From Selaginella moellendorffii (Eukaryota > Streptophyta > Lycopodiopsida > Selaginellales > Selaginellaceae), in the NCBI RefSeq assembly GCF_000143415.4, contig NW_003314322.1:308408-372407 (forward strand): a stretch of DNA of 64,000 nucleotides, written 5' to 3'. The first letter of the stretch is position 1. Each line of letters starts with the position of its first letter. The position numbers and the translations under genes were made by a program. The notes below the pieces were generated by a model. It ran no database searches, was not told the DNA's origin, and worked only from the letters and a program-made list of their open reading frames with translations. Shown in pieces: positions 45,775-57,830 of the stretch.

Positions 45775-46953
45775 CTGCCAGGCGCTAGTTGCTAGTGCAC
45801 ATCCTTGTCCTGGTTTTTGTGGCTTCTTCAGTTGAACCCAGAGCTTCCGTGTTCGTGCCAATGTCTCGTGCAGACCCGATTTGTAGCACGTTTCTTGCTT
45901 GACATTCTGCGTGTGGGAGATGTATATGATAGATCGGAGGGGCGAGTTGCCTTTTATCAGGCGGACAACTCTTGTCTTGAAGACTTTCTTCACCTCCTCG
46001 CCCACCATAATATCCACAACTATCTGTTGCATCGCCAAGCTAGAATGCTGCCTGGAGACGGCATAGAACCGGATGTTCTGATCGTCCAACACCTTCCTAT
46101 TGATCAAGTCTAGAAACCTCGTGTCGCCCTTCATTGTTCGGTAGTAGGGGATCACGTCTGCGATGTCGGGTGTTACTGGACTTGCCAGCATCTTCTGCTT
46201 CAGTTTCTCCACCCACTCATCAGATACTAACCTGTGGTTGTATTTGCTTTGGATGTCGATACGGCTCACGTCGATTGTATATACTTTGTTGGAATAGTAA
46301 CAAGTACTATTATCTGCGACGATTTTTGCTGCCTCTTCTTGCTCTTTCTGCTCTTTGCGGCTCTTCTTTTTGGTGGGTGTAGTGTTCAAACCCGAGGCAA
46401 TGGCATCACCGAGTAGCTTCTTTTTTGGAGCAGCAGAGTCGGACGTCGGCTTGAGCTTGACCACCCTTTTCTGCTTTGGGGTAGTTTCCAGATCGACCCC
46501 CTTCCCCTTCGCTCCACGAACTGGAGGCACTCTCAACGGCTCAATGTTGGAATATAGTTTTTGAACATCGCCGTAGGTGAGGTCCGTGGATTCCATGTGA
46601 TCTTCATAGACCTGCAGCGTCTTTGAAATTGTGGGCCTCCTAGACAACCTCTCCCTAGCTCCCTCTAGGAATTCCTCATAGCCGCTGCCCCCCTCCGGGA
46701 AGCCGCTAGGATGTGCAAGGTGGATCTTGAAGGCGGACGCTATCTCTACCACAAGTGCCAGTCCATATTCTTGCATGGAACTGCATGGAGTGTCTGTCAC
46801 TTGGATGAGGATCCCCATGCATTCTTTTCTCCCACCATCTGTGTTGTACAGCATCAGATCCTCGCCTTCCAACTCGAAAGTCCAACTGGTGAGCTCCTCC
46901 CCCTTCTTTGCATCCACATTGACAGTGGCTGGAAGAAGAATGCAATTCCTCGC
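45775..46953 (-). pseudogene. N-terminal and ParB-like exon, GT copy 2 (uninterrupted)
   Basis: This shows the arrangement lost in copy 1: ARNCILLPATVNVDAKKGEE, a beta-rich ~110-residue segment of unknown type, Lys-rich linkers, then the ParB-like domain. It is bounded by a 54-nt palindrome-bearing intron at 45721-45774 and a first intron from 46954. Confidence 0.65.
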
Positions 46954-47797
46954 CTGTTCAGAAATGCACAACAATTAGAGCTGACAGATGAAAAGCTAGC
47001 AGCTGGAAATAACGTGAGGCCACACGCCATTCACCACTGCATCAGATGTCTTGAGGCTGCATCCTAAGATGGCGTGAGGCTACACGCCATCTGTAACCGG
47101 ACTGCACTCAAGAGCCCAATCGGTGCATGCCAATGTTGCTACTGAATGGCATGTGGCCTCATGCCATTTTCTACTTGGCCTAAAAGACTTACCATTTGAA
47201 GCCGAATGGAGGCCGTGACAATCGAGGCCGGACTCGCTGGCGAATGTGCACTGTGTGTGCAGCGGATCGTAGCAGCAAGGCTACTTTGCCACTTACAATT
47301 GGAGAGTGGCGCTGAAATCTCCCGGGACACCAAGTGGGCTGCGTGTGGGTGGCGGAGTGGGCGGTAGAGTTGGCGGCGAAGTTACAAACTGGGTGTGTCT
47401 TGAAGTGGACGCCGATGCACACGAGCGCGATGCGAGCGCGAGTGTGATGCAAGCGCGAGTGGACGCCGATGCACACGAGAAACCTGTAGAGAAGGTAGAT
47501 GAGCGTGAATGTGAGCGTGATCGCGAGTGGGAGCGCGATGCGAGCGCGAGTGTGCGAGCGCGAGTACGAAGCAAAATGCAAAACCTAACCTCACACGCGC
47601 GAAATGTCACAACGGTTGGTAATCCCGCCACGTCATCATTCCTCGGACTTGGGCGCCACCATTAATTTCTGGATTGCCGCGCGCATGCAAGCACGCAAAA
47701 TCCAAAAGAAATCTCCAACATCATCATTCCTCGGACTGCATGCACGCGAAATCCAAAAGAAAGATCATGATTGGGATATCATTTAATACCCTCGCTA

Positions 47798-47805
47798 TAT
47801 TTATA
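47798..47805 (-). promoter_or_regulatory. TATA box of fusion gene, GT copy 2
   Basis: Reverse strand TATAAATA, in the same context as 21194-21201. Confidence 0.5.
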
Positions 47806-48768
47806 CCATGCATGATTGGATATTCCAAAGCATCTTGTATTTCCAAAAATGGCAGATGTTCAGCTAAATAAAGAAATTCTATCTGTTTCTATTTTTCTCT
47901 CAAATCAATATTATAGCGTGTGGGCTCATGCAATTTTGAACCAAGGAAACCCAAAAAACGTTGGACCCAAAATATTTTGAAAAAACCCAAAAAACCCTAA
48001 ACATTTTAAACCCAAAAATCCAGGCGTTCAGTGGCGTTATTCCTTGAATGGCGTGTGGGCGCATGCCATTTTCAGGGCCAAATGTTGAATGGAGAAAAAT
48101 TCCCTTTCAGTGCAAATGCTACAAGAGGCAGATGCCGAGCACAAAGGACTGTAACTACCTCACATGACATAGATAAACTTTTCTCTATTTGGCAAAGATA
48201 AACTTTATAGCGTGTGGGCTCATGCAATTTTGAACCCAAAAAATTCTCGGCGTCATCTGGCATTATCTCTTGAATGGCGTGGGGCCGCATGCCATTTTCA
48301 GGGGCACATAGGAGTATATTCCTAGAATATTCTGACACACGCGAGATTTTTTTGAGTTTTCTGGAGATCCAACCGTTAGATCACAACTAAATTTTACAGA
48401 ATGGTATACAATGTCTTTCTTGATGACCCTGCAAAGAAGCATCACGATCAGACACCACATGAGACCACACGAGCCTTACAATGTTTCAGGGGCATTTGCC
48501 ATAGATCCGACCGTTATTTTGCTCCAAGATTTTACAGTTTGGTGTGCATTGACCTTTCCATCGACACTACAAAGGGACATCACAATTAGATGCGGGATCA
48601 CAAGAAACTAACTTCACTAACTCTGGTTTCACCAAGATCTACGTAAGGAGTTATGAAATGAAAGGACCCTCTCTATTGAAATGTGTTTATGGTCCTAGGG
48701 GCATTGTGACATATCAAAGGATTTTGCATCAAGTTCTGTATTTGCATGTTTATCAAGCTACTGAATTG

Positions 48769-48796
48769 CTAAACCCTAAACCCTAAACCCTAAACA
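48769..48796 (+). repeat. Plant telomere-type repeats, GT copy 2
   Basis: About four AAACCCT units, one fewer than copy 1. Confidence 0.88.
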
Positions 48797-50089
48797 TGTG
48801 GCAAATGCTGCGTGAAGAAAGATGCCCTTTCTGGGCAAATGCTGTAAGAGGCAGATGCCGAGCAGATGTATCTCAGGCTAACGAAGGGGACAAACGAAAG
48901 CTAGCTATAAACATGACGGGATGCAAATAGATTACTAGGCTGGTCCTGCGAAAATCAAAAACCATAATTGAAAACATTGAAAATGCAAAAAGAAAAGTTT
49001 ATAATATTTTTGAATTTTAAGCAACCAAAGGAATGTAAGTAGGGCATGTGTTTGTAAGTTTAAAAATGCCTCAACCACTTAAATTCCCAAGTAAATAAAG
49101 CTGTTTCTATTTTTGGTACAGGTAAACTTTATAGCGTGTGGGCTCATGCAATTTTGAACCCAAAAATGCACCAAAAAATGCTCGACTAGCATTATTCTTT
49201 GAATGGCGTGTGGCCTTATATTGCCATAAATGGATGTACACACACAGCATAATTATTCCTTTACACGGCGAATAATCTTGGCGCGGATCGCTGACATGGC
49301 ATGGCAAAGTTCGAATCACTGACATGGCACAGCTGGATCGAGGCAAGGACATGATGTGACAAAGTTCAACCTCCGACAGCAAAGTCTAGAAGCTACTCAG
49401 TTTGAAATTTGTCAGAGGAATCATAAAATCTGGTTTGTCAGAGGATTTGATGTGACGTTCAAGCGTGTGTTATTTTTGAATTCTCGAACTCATTCCTAGG
49501 TCTATCATTTTTGTGTGCCGTGTTCTTGGTTCCGCTGAGCGCAGTGAGCGCTGCTTGTGTAAGCGGCGTTGTGGGCTGTGGTTTATGCGTCTACGAGCGG
49601 TTGCGGCATTGCGAGCGCCATTGCGAGCGGCAGTTTATGCGAGTGGCAGTTTGTGCGAGCGACGCTACGAGCAGTTGCGGTGTTGCGAGCGGCGCTACGA
49701 GTAGTTGCGGTGTTGCGAGCGGCACTGTCTTTGGTGTGGCTACTGCTTCCTCTTGATATTCGGCACTTGTGCTTCCTGGTATGTTCACCATGGAATGGCT
49801 TAGGACCACATTTAGAAATGGCATGAGGCCACATGCCATCTTGGGCCCTTGCAATTTCATGGCTAGCGTATTGTCATGTATGTTTTTACTTGCCTGCAGC
49901 TGTGTGTATATCAAGATGGCATGAGGCCTCATGCCAATTTTGTGAATGCGAAATTTCACGTGGGTGTCAATAGCATGTTTGAATAATGGCATGTGGCCTC
50001 ATGCTATTGAGGTTGTTTGGTATGTTATGATTTAGGCCATTCTCCAATCATTTTTTGTATGGTCTTAACTTCTTTTCTGCACTTTCAGA

Positions 50090-53000
50090 ATGGCCTTCAG
50101 GGTTGGGGAAAAGGTTTACATTTTGAATGGTGGGAAGAGAGTTGCAAAAGGGACCCTTGTGTCTATGGATCGGAACTTTGTTATACACTGTCAAAGGCTT
50201 GGGGAAGGCAATGCTGCTGTATCAGTAGAGACTGTCTTCGATGGGAATGTGGTCGCTATTGAACGAGGAGAGATGGTCGTCGGGGTAAATGTTGTTGTTG
50301 CCTTGAAAAATCTTCAAAAGAAAGCAGATGTTGGGGACAGTGCAAGTGCGACGCATGTTCCCTCCGTGGATCTTAAGAACCGTGCTACATGGATTCAGGC
50401 GAAGGTGTTTCTAAACAACCCCGAGGGGGAGGTGGTAGCTGAGGGCTTAGCCACAGTTGTCGATCCAAGAGATGCGGTTGCTAATCAAGAATTGGGCTGG
50501 GATGATATTGGAGTAGCGATTTTAGAGGTTGTTGACACAGAAGAAAACAGTCTGACTATTGGAAGCATTGTGCGGTGGAAATTGAGGCACTTAGTGTTTG
50601 AGAATGTGAAAGATTCACAATCAAACACCACTACAACTGATGATAAAACATCTCTTCATGGGAAAAGAAAGTACACCTTCCTAAAGCACAGCCAAAGGGA
50701 TCTGAGCAACGAACCGAAAAGGCAGAAAATGGCGATGGAGGTTCGAATGGTCTCGACAGTTGCTTGTTGCAAGAGGAGGTGCTGTCAACATGCTGATTGG
50801 GATGCTATTGAAGAGGAGAGAGCAAGATACAAAACATTGTCCTGGAAGGCAGCTCGCAATTTTGTGTATGAGGCATTACGGTCATCTGTTGATGCTTCAG
50901 AACATCAGGTGGGGGGCATGGTCTTTTAGAGGGGTTTGGTCTGCATGAAGGCATGGAGAATCATTTATGGAGTCCCTCGAACCACATTCTACAGAATCAA
51001 AACTGAGTTCGAGGAACAAAGGGTTCAACAGGCAGTCTATGGGAACGACGGTACGCACAAAACCAGGGGTCATGTTGTATATGGAGAGGCAATCTTCAAG
51101 AGGTTTGTCGAGACATGTAGCGAGCAGCAACCACATCAAACCCGCCTCTTAGAAGATGGAACACGAGACACCCAACGAGTTCTCCCTTCCATGTATACCA
51201 AGGGGGCCATATTGGAAGATGTGAATCGGGAACTCCAGAGTAATGGCTACAGGAAGCTGAGCCAATCTAGATTTAGTAGATTGTGGAGTAACAGGTTCAG
51301 GGATGTGAGTATAGGAAAGTACTCCAGCTTTTCTTGCAGCGCTCAAGAGCGAGAGACGTTGGTTAGAAGGCGGCTCGACCACAACATCGAGCAGAGAAGC
51401 TGCAGGACTGCATATTATCATAACAGGATTCTCTCCATGGAGAGACCTGACTCTTACCTCTGCATCATCCACGACAAAATGGACCAGAAAAAGACGTGCT
51501 TACCTCGACTCAATCCTGCCCCCAAGGCAATCTTTTCATCCATGCAGCTGCCTGTGTCTCTGTTTGGCATAATCGCTCATGGGCATGGTGCCCAGAACTA
51601 TGGGAACTTCTTTGTACCTCTATGGGGTGGCGGGGGTGCAAACATGATGATTGCGTCCCTAGCAAAACACTTAAGGTCTCTGCAAAGTGCGCAGACTGAG
51701 CTGAACGGCCAACCCTTGCATAAGGCCCTTGTCGATCGAACCCCATACAGGGTTCAGCTGGAGGAGGAGCAAAGGCTTGCAGTATCGCGTGGGGCCCCAT
51801 GCCATCCCAGTGAATATGTTGGCCGTCAGATTGTAGGGTTATCACGTGAGGCCTCATGCCATTCCGACGAGGCTGGTCGCCCGGTGAATGCACAGCCTCA
51901 TCCAAACGAAGTAGAATCTCAAGGAAGTTCTTGCGGCCGATGTGGCCTTCCACCCCATCTTCTGCTCCAAACAGACAATGCTAGCAGTGAGAACAAAAAC
52001 ATGTACGTCTTCGCGTACTTGGCGATACTTGTTGCCAAAGGCATATTTGAAATGGTTACACTTGGCTTTCTCATGGTTGGGCACACTCATGAAGACGTCG
52101 ATGCCATGTTCAGTCACCTGGCAGAGTCCCTCCGGCGATCCAATGTCCTCACCCTCCCACAACTCTACGATGAATTCCAAAATTGCATCAAAGGCACTGT
52201 TGAAGCTGCACTTCTCACAGAGGTTCCAGACTTTAAGGGGTTTGTAAGAGGCTACATCAGGGACGGATCCGAAACGCTGATTGGCCACTCCAAGCCTCTT
52301 CAGTTTCATTTCAGCATGTGTGACGGTGCTCCAGTGATGAGGTACAAGATGAGAGAATGGGACACAGTGTGGCTGCCAATGGACGGCATTGAACTCTTCA
52401 AGAGAGATCCCATAACTGGGGAACCTATGATTCCTCAGGGTTCCCCACGGCCGATGCACCCGGATGGACTCAAAGACCAGGAAAGTATAGTGGCCGGGAT
52501 TAGACAGCATATTGCCTTCTGGAAGAGGGGGTTGGTGTTTGGTGGAGAATCTTATTTTCAGAGGTGCAAGCCTTTGCTCGAATACTGGGAGAAGATTATA
52601 TCTGCTATCCAAAATGGGCCGGTTGTATATGAAGAATTGGAAGAGTCCTTTTGGCCAGAACCCAAAGCACCAGATAGTAACGGAACAATGTCCTCTGGAA
52701 ATGCAGTGACAGATAACGATGTTGAGGATCACTATTGTGGGCCGAGGAACAAGAAGTCGGATTCAGCATTCAATCCAGTACAGGTCTGCAAAGGAATGGT
52801 CGTGCTTGTCAAACCCAGTAATAAAAAACAAATGATATGGGTGGGGCGCTGCATCACTGATGCAGAGGAGGACGCGGAAACTAACTCCTTCAATGTAACT
52901 GTGGAGTGGTTCAAGCCAAGTTCTAGATATACGAAGGATTGCCTAGAAAAGAGATGGGTGCTGAATCCAAGGGATCCCAGCATGAGCATATCGGTGGATA

Positions 53001-53170
53001 ATGTTGTGCATGGTTGGATGCGGAAGTAGAGTGCCACCATCACCTTGCCAAACCATGCAAGAGATGCAGCAAGAGCATTCATAACCCGGGTTCAAGGTGA
53101 GATTCATTAATATTCCTTTACTAAGTTTCTAATGTATTTTATTTCAAGGTGAACAATCCGAATCTGAATC
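50090..53170 (+). pseudogene. DUF7869-type transposase, GT copy 2, decayed
   Basis: Aligned to the intact copy 1 frame it has CAG-to-TAG at 50927-50929 and at 53027-53029. A 48-bp in-frame deletion near 51333 removes the conserved CDEC block. The catalytic blocks (IIHDKMDQ, QTDNASSENKN, VGHTHEDVD) remain. It is dead as an intact protein but possibly still a substrate for copy 1 transposase, since its ends are perfect. Confidence 0.85.
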
Positions 53171-53390
53171 AGAGGAGGCGTGATGGCATGTGGCCTGAGA
53201 TGATGTGACATATGCATTTACCAATCACATGTGCATAAATCTAATAATATGGCATGTGGCCCATATTAATGGCACATAAACCCATATTGTGGGCTTACGT
53301 GCTTTATGTACCATCATTCCCTTGCAGCGTGTGTGTTGGTTTCCTTTTATAACACAACGAACTCCATATTTTAGGGTGAAGAGCGTTCTC

Positions 53391-53648
53391 ATGGCAAGCA
53401 CAAAATCTGTAAGTGAGGCAGAAAAGGAGACGAAGAAGGAGATAGGTGAAGATGTAGAATATATAAATCTTCCAAACTCCCCGTACTATACTCCAGGTGA
53501 TCATTTTTCTGAACAAATGGCAACATTAACAACTATCGAGAACGCCCCAGTAACGTCAGAGACAACAATCCAAAGCAAAACAACTGACCCGGAGAAGGAT
53601 GATAGTACCACTGAGAGTACCAAAAAGGAGGTGTCCACTAGCGCTTAG
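53391..53648 (+). CDS. Small acidic ORF, GT copy 2
   Basis: 85 residues, matching 26988-27245 with a few substitutions and no frame damage. It has the same upstream splice-like TATTTTAG. Confidence 0.4.
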   Translation: MASTKSVSEAEKETKKEIGEDVEYINLPNSPYYTPGDHFSEQMATLTTIENAPVTSETTIQSKTTDPEKDDSTTESTKKEVSTSA

Positions 53649-54284
53649 GCTTATAATGGCGTGTGCCCTCATGCCATTTACTTGATCACCAAATACCTTT
53701 TTCCCTTTGCACTAGTATATCTTAATACCGGTCTGAGAAATAGAATGGCATGTACCCTCAGGCCTTTTACTAAATCACCTTTGAAAGAAATGCAAGCCTC
53801 TATGTCGTAAAAAAAAGGTACTAGAGAAATTCCTTAATAATATGAATGTTATTTAGTTTCATGAAAATACACTAAGGGTCAAATGAGTTAAATGACTTCT
53901 CCAGACTAGCAATGCCTCTTGCTACACCTTCACAATTAGATTCGTTAGAAAAAGATAACATTGAATAATATCTAAATGTTCTCACCATTAAGTTATATGT
54001 CTGGCTAATAGGAATGACGTTCATCTTAGAAAGCTCACCACACGCTCAATGAACAAACAAATAGTGTGTGCGCGCATGCCATCGCTCTTCTTTAGCTTCA
54101 GATTCGGCTTGTTCACCTTGACAATGAGATTTATTATACAACCAGATGGACTCAGTCTGGACATAAAGTCACCGCGCTAGTCACCATGCCCTAGATATGT
54201 CTAGCCCCTGGACAAAAAACATATAATTTCACGTCATTTTCAAATACTTGAAAATTTGTACCTAGTCCCATTTTACTGAATAAA

Positions 54285-54308
54285 TCCCACTTTAACGAAA
54301 TAGAGCTT
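54285..54308 (-). repeat. Right terminal inverted repeat, GT copy 2
   Basis: Reverse complement of 41057-41080, and identical to the right end of copy 1. Confidence 0.92.
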
Positions 54309-54312
54309 ATTT

Positions 54313-55246
54313 TATTCTGCTGATTATTGCTTGAGTTAGTTCTGATAGATTGGGATGTTATTTCTTTTGGGTGATACATTCACGAACATTGTGTTTGTCA
54401 GTCAATGATACTTTGTGTTCTTTGAGTTATCTTTAGTAAGTTATTTGGCATACTATATACCATCTTCAGTAGTTAAGTTTTATCATTGAGTTTTCTTGAT
54501 GATATGTTGGCTATTGAATTTTGTTGGATGGTGAATCCTATGTTTACCAATTATGATGATCTTGGTGGTTCCTATACTATAATACTGGTTTATCGGATGA
54601 TAAATTAATTGGAATACTTTTATGTTCTAATCTAAGATATAGTCACTAGTAATTAAGTCTCTATGATATCATTGTCTATGACTTTGATATTGTCCATGTA
54701 TTGATCTTTGAGTTTGGGCCAGTATAGGCAGACTGGCTTCGGCACTTCATGTGCATGTTGAAATCTCTAGTCATGGGGTAGCTACTGTCGACTGGTCATA
54801 TCACCCACCTCTCTGTTGATGTTCTTTATTCTGTTAAAAGGGCATGACCGTGTAAACAACTCTAACTGTCTGTTTACAGTAGTCTATCTAAACCTTACCA
54901 ACAGGTTTGGTTTCTTTGCTCATGAGGGTTCGGGCCTCTAGCTTCTCTCTTTATGTCCTTGCAGGCAGGGGTGTATCGCACTTTTGTAAGCTGGGTGACA
55001 CCCAAAGCAGCAAGGGTGGCTGACTCTGTTGGTCATTTCCTTGTCGGCGACGGCCGAAAGGTGTCTGAGTTGGTAGCACATCCGCGTTAGACATAGAGGT
55101 TCCCATAGTTAGACATAGAGGACATAGTTGGTGCATTTCTCACATAGTGTGAATACCGTGAACTTTTTCTAGAGTTGTTTCCTTGGTAGTATTCTAGACT
55201 CGAGTATGCATCGACGAGGACATCAATCTTCCCTAAGGGGGGAGAG
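54313..55246 (+). mobile_element. LTR element B, 3' interior with purine tract
   Basis: This resumes element B after GT copy 2. It ends with CCCTAAGGGGGGAGAG (about 55231-55246), the polypurine tract priming plus-strand synthesis, directly against the 3' LTR. No gene is seen. Confidence 0.75.
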
Positions 55247-56117
55247 TGTTGTGAATGTGATTTCAGGTATCGAAAGTTATCTATCGGCCAATCCTTACAG
55301 ACACTCTTTCCTTACTGCCACGATGGTAGGAGGTCGGTATTGCTGGACCCGTTATCAGTTTCCCACTTGAGTTAGTTGAGAAAATGGTCAATGACTGTGT
55401 ACTTAAATTGGATAAACATAAGGTAGGAATCCTATGTGTTTTTTGCTGAGCATACTTGGCCTAGTTTGAGAAACTCTTGTTATTGGCTTGCACTTGCTGG
55501 TATAAAGAACCCCCACGATATTGAGCTTGGTCCCTCAATATTGCTAAATGATAACTTACCATGTTTACCAAACACCCTCGCTATCATGCTTTTTGTGTTA
55601 GTCTCATTTTGGTCTCAAATGCTATTTATGGAAAGTGTCTAGATTTGCTCATTTGGCATATCTACGGAATGTAGAGATTGTTCTGAACACAATTGTGTTC
55701 GTCCCGTGTCCAAATTCGCAATTGAGCACCATTCCATATTTAATAAGTTTCGAGCTTGTCCCAGAAACTAACTCTTAATACTAAGGGAGGCTTGGGGTGA
55801 AAGCCCAAAGCGTGTGTTCCTCAAGAGAGGGGGGTTGTGGGGGGTTCCAAATGTATAGTAGGGATAGTGGGTAGGTCGGGCATGGCCAACCAACCTGAGG
55901 CATAGTCTAGCTCTCATTTGCATGCCTATCTTTGTTTTGCGTCCGTCTTGGGTCTAAGCCCAAGTTCCATTCCATGCTAGTTGGTGGAATACCCATATCC
56001 TTGCGTTAAGCCACTAGTATGCTAAAATAGTGCCAGACTTCATTTGGCTCCGTTTTGCGTGCTAGTCCTGGCATTGGGATCTGGTTGCTCTAGGACTATT
56101 CCAAATTGTTTTGGGCT
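55247..56117 (+). repeat. 3' LTR of element B, truncated
   Basis: It starts TGTTGTGAATGTGATTTC and is colinear with 29120-29996, stopping at TTTTGGGCTT where inverted B interior begins. Confidence 0.8.
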
Positions 56118-57460
56118 TCAACTACCTTCAAGATCCAATGTGAAGCCAAAACACTAACAAGAAAAATAATATGGAAAATCAAGATCTAAGGAAAATTCCT
56201 CATCACTCGAAATAACAATACCACTTCCACTAACTCAAATGCTAACAATGTCAATGCCTCAACTACACACCTTTTCCATTTGACTATCTACTCAAAGTGC
56301 TAACGGATAAACCAACAAGTCATAGCAAATGAATGATATAACCCTCTCCTAACACCTCAATGGGCAAACTCAAGGAGCTAAGGAACCAATTTAAACTTAG
56401 CATAATGGTCCATCATCGAGAATTTAGTCAAAGCTACTACATTACTACTATATGTAAGTAGACTAGCTTCACCATCAACCACTTTAGGGTTGATCATTGT
56501 TTAACCAAGTAACTTCTTAAACACATTACTCACGATCACATAGATATGATATAAGTATCACAATGACTTAATCATCAATTAAGTAACACTATGAGCAACA
56601 CCTATATCATTACTACAAAGTTTTATGTGAGTATCAAATGCCAACTCGATTCAACAAAATGCAACATAAATGCCACACCCCACTGATAGAGATTTACAAC
56701 ACCGAATACCACCAACTTTTGTTCACAACACAAACAAACTCATGCCACTCTCTTTTTGACCAAACTCAAAACTAACCTAACACCAAGCTACTTAAGGAGC
56801 AATAGCAAAGTTCCCCGAAAAAAAATTGAATATTGCAACTCAAGCCTTTCAATAGCAAGCCTAGACAAAATGGTTTAACGCTTCATCGCTATCCATCCCA
56901 AGACTCACCACTTGTAAAACCATCATAACTAATATGCATCAAGATAGGGACTCTTAATTGCATAATGTGAACACAAGCAATGAGTCAACACCTCGTTGCA
57001 AATCATCTCTCCAAGAAGAGAAGATGATTTACATATTTGATCCTTCCTTCCTGATAACTCTCTTTTTGGTCTCATCTTTGACCAAACCTCAAGTTTGCTT
57101 TCGCACTACCTTCAGTCCATTTCAAGAAAATTTTATGAGAGAGCATGGCAATAACTACTTGAACCAATAGTGTAATCCCTACAGTCTTGATTGATTCACT
57201 CGTAATCAAGCCTAGGAAGGATCAATTAGTGCTATGCTAAACAACTATAAACCAGTTTATTTGCCACTCATAGCAAACCTAAGGGAGGTTTACTTTCACC
57301 CATGGTGCATAGAACAACTCATGGAACCACTAATAGGCTAATTTGCACGAGTTTGCGCTTGGGCTTGTGAGTGAGGCACATTAGTAACTCAAGGTTACAT
57401 TTTGAGCTATCAGAACCAATGACTTAGAACAGTCCTAGAGTAACTAGTGTCCCAATGTGT
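56118..57460 (-). mobile_element. LTR element B interior, inverted fragment
   Basis: Mostly the reverse complement of 37320-38520, with a short forward piece (57345-57410, matching 37250-37310). It is rearranged, with no gene seen. Confidence 0.6.
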
Positions 57461-57497
57461 CGCGAATGTGACTTCGGGTATCGAAAATTACCTATCT
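57461..57497 (+). repeat. 37-bp start of LTR-B
   Basis: TGTCGCGAATGTGACTTCGGG and a few more bases of LTR-B, cut off by the GT-derived fragment. Confidence 0.65.
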
Positions 57498-57499
57498 AC

Positions 57500-57574
57500 G
57501 TGAGCGTGATCGCGAGTGGGAGCGCGATGCGAGCGCGAGTACGATGCAAAACCTAACCTCACACGCGCGAAATT
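57500..57574 (+). repeat. 75-bp fragment of GT leader outside GT
   Basis: It matches the GC-rich leader of the GT fusion gene (about 20880-21000 and 47513-47605): GTGAGCGTGATCGCGAGTGG to CACACGCGCGAAAT, with an internal deletion relative to both copies. It has no terminal repeats, so it is filler or capture rather than transposition. Confidence 0.8.
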
Positions 57575-57830
57575 AGAACATCTCTGTCCACCTTATGAGC
57601 CCAAGAGCAAGCTCATAAAATATGGTACAAAAAGGTAACCAAAATCCATACCTTTTAGAACGAATGCAAAGTCTTTGGATGCAAATAAGTACCCACTCAA
57701 ATCATCATTTTCATTTTTGCATATGTAATAAGACTAGTTGCCCAATCCTATTGGATAGTACTCGTTGAGACTTATCCTCTAATACCAAATGTAACACATG
57801 TGGTTTTTACCCTTTATCCTCAATCAAAAA
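57575..57830 (-). mobile_element. LTR element B 5' interior and LTR end, inverted
   Basis: Reverse complement of 30240-30463 joined to 37202-37230, so it holds the A element's empty target site. It includes a decayed primer site and ACATGTGTTACA-type LTR end. Confidence 0.7.

Larger units (their letters stand above)
41499..47340 (-). pseudogene. GT copy 2 fusion gene, decayed
   Basis: Same exon plan as copy 1 without the LTR. The large exon 46953-45775 is 1,179 nt, exactly the length of the copy 1 exon after removing the LTR and its duplication. The frame runs from ARNCILLPATVNV through the ParB-like domain. Damage: CAG-to-TAG at 45157-45159 and TGG-to-TAG at 44893-44895, both before the methyltransferase-like region. 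The ParB box reads SRQHSS, with Gly changed to Arg at 46051-46053. A 94-bp segment (43692-43785) absent from copy 1 shifts the linker frame unless spliced. Confidence 0.7.
41443..54082. repeat. Dispersed palindrome family in GT copy 2
   Basis: Copies start at 41443, 42520, 42595, 43928, 44119, 44260, 45732, 47009, 47069, 47146, 47913, 48048, 48207, 48274, 49131, 49203, 49818, 49916, 49986, 51784, 51841, 53249, 53656, 53745 and 54061. Positions correspond one to one with copy 1, except that copy 1 has an extra duplicate near 22618 and two extra in its 23367-23478 cluster. Confidence 0.9.
41057..54308. mobile_element. Giant TIR DNA transposon GT, copy 2
   Basis: 13,252 bp with the same 24-bp inverted ends as copy 1. 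The flanks are ATTC (41053-41056) and ATTT (54309-54312), a 4-bp duplication with one change. The inverted B copy at about 4640-4720 supplies the empty site, CATTCATTCTGTTTTG. Gene order is the same as in copy 1, with no LTR insertion. Several nonsense codons disable both main genes. Confidence 0.9.
29120..56117 (+). mobile_element. Non-autonomous LTR element B, host of nested insertions
   Basis: The 5' LTR is 29120-30268, the primer site 30271-30282, and the interior 30269-30463, 37207-41056 and 54313-55246. A purine tract follows and then a 3' LTR from 55247 truncated at about 56117. The interior is interrupted by element A (30464-37201) and by GT copy 2 (41057-54308). Interior pieces total about 5 kb, AT-rich, with no gag or pol motif. 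The 3' end resembles that of a chromodomain gypsy remnant (59096-59892), its likely autonomous relative. Confidence 0.75.
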
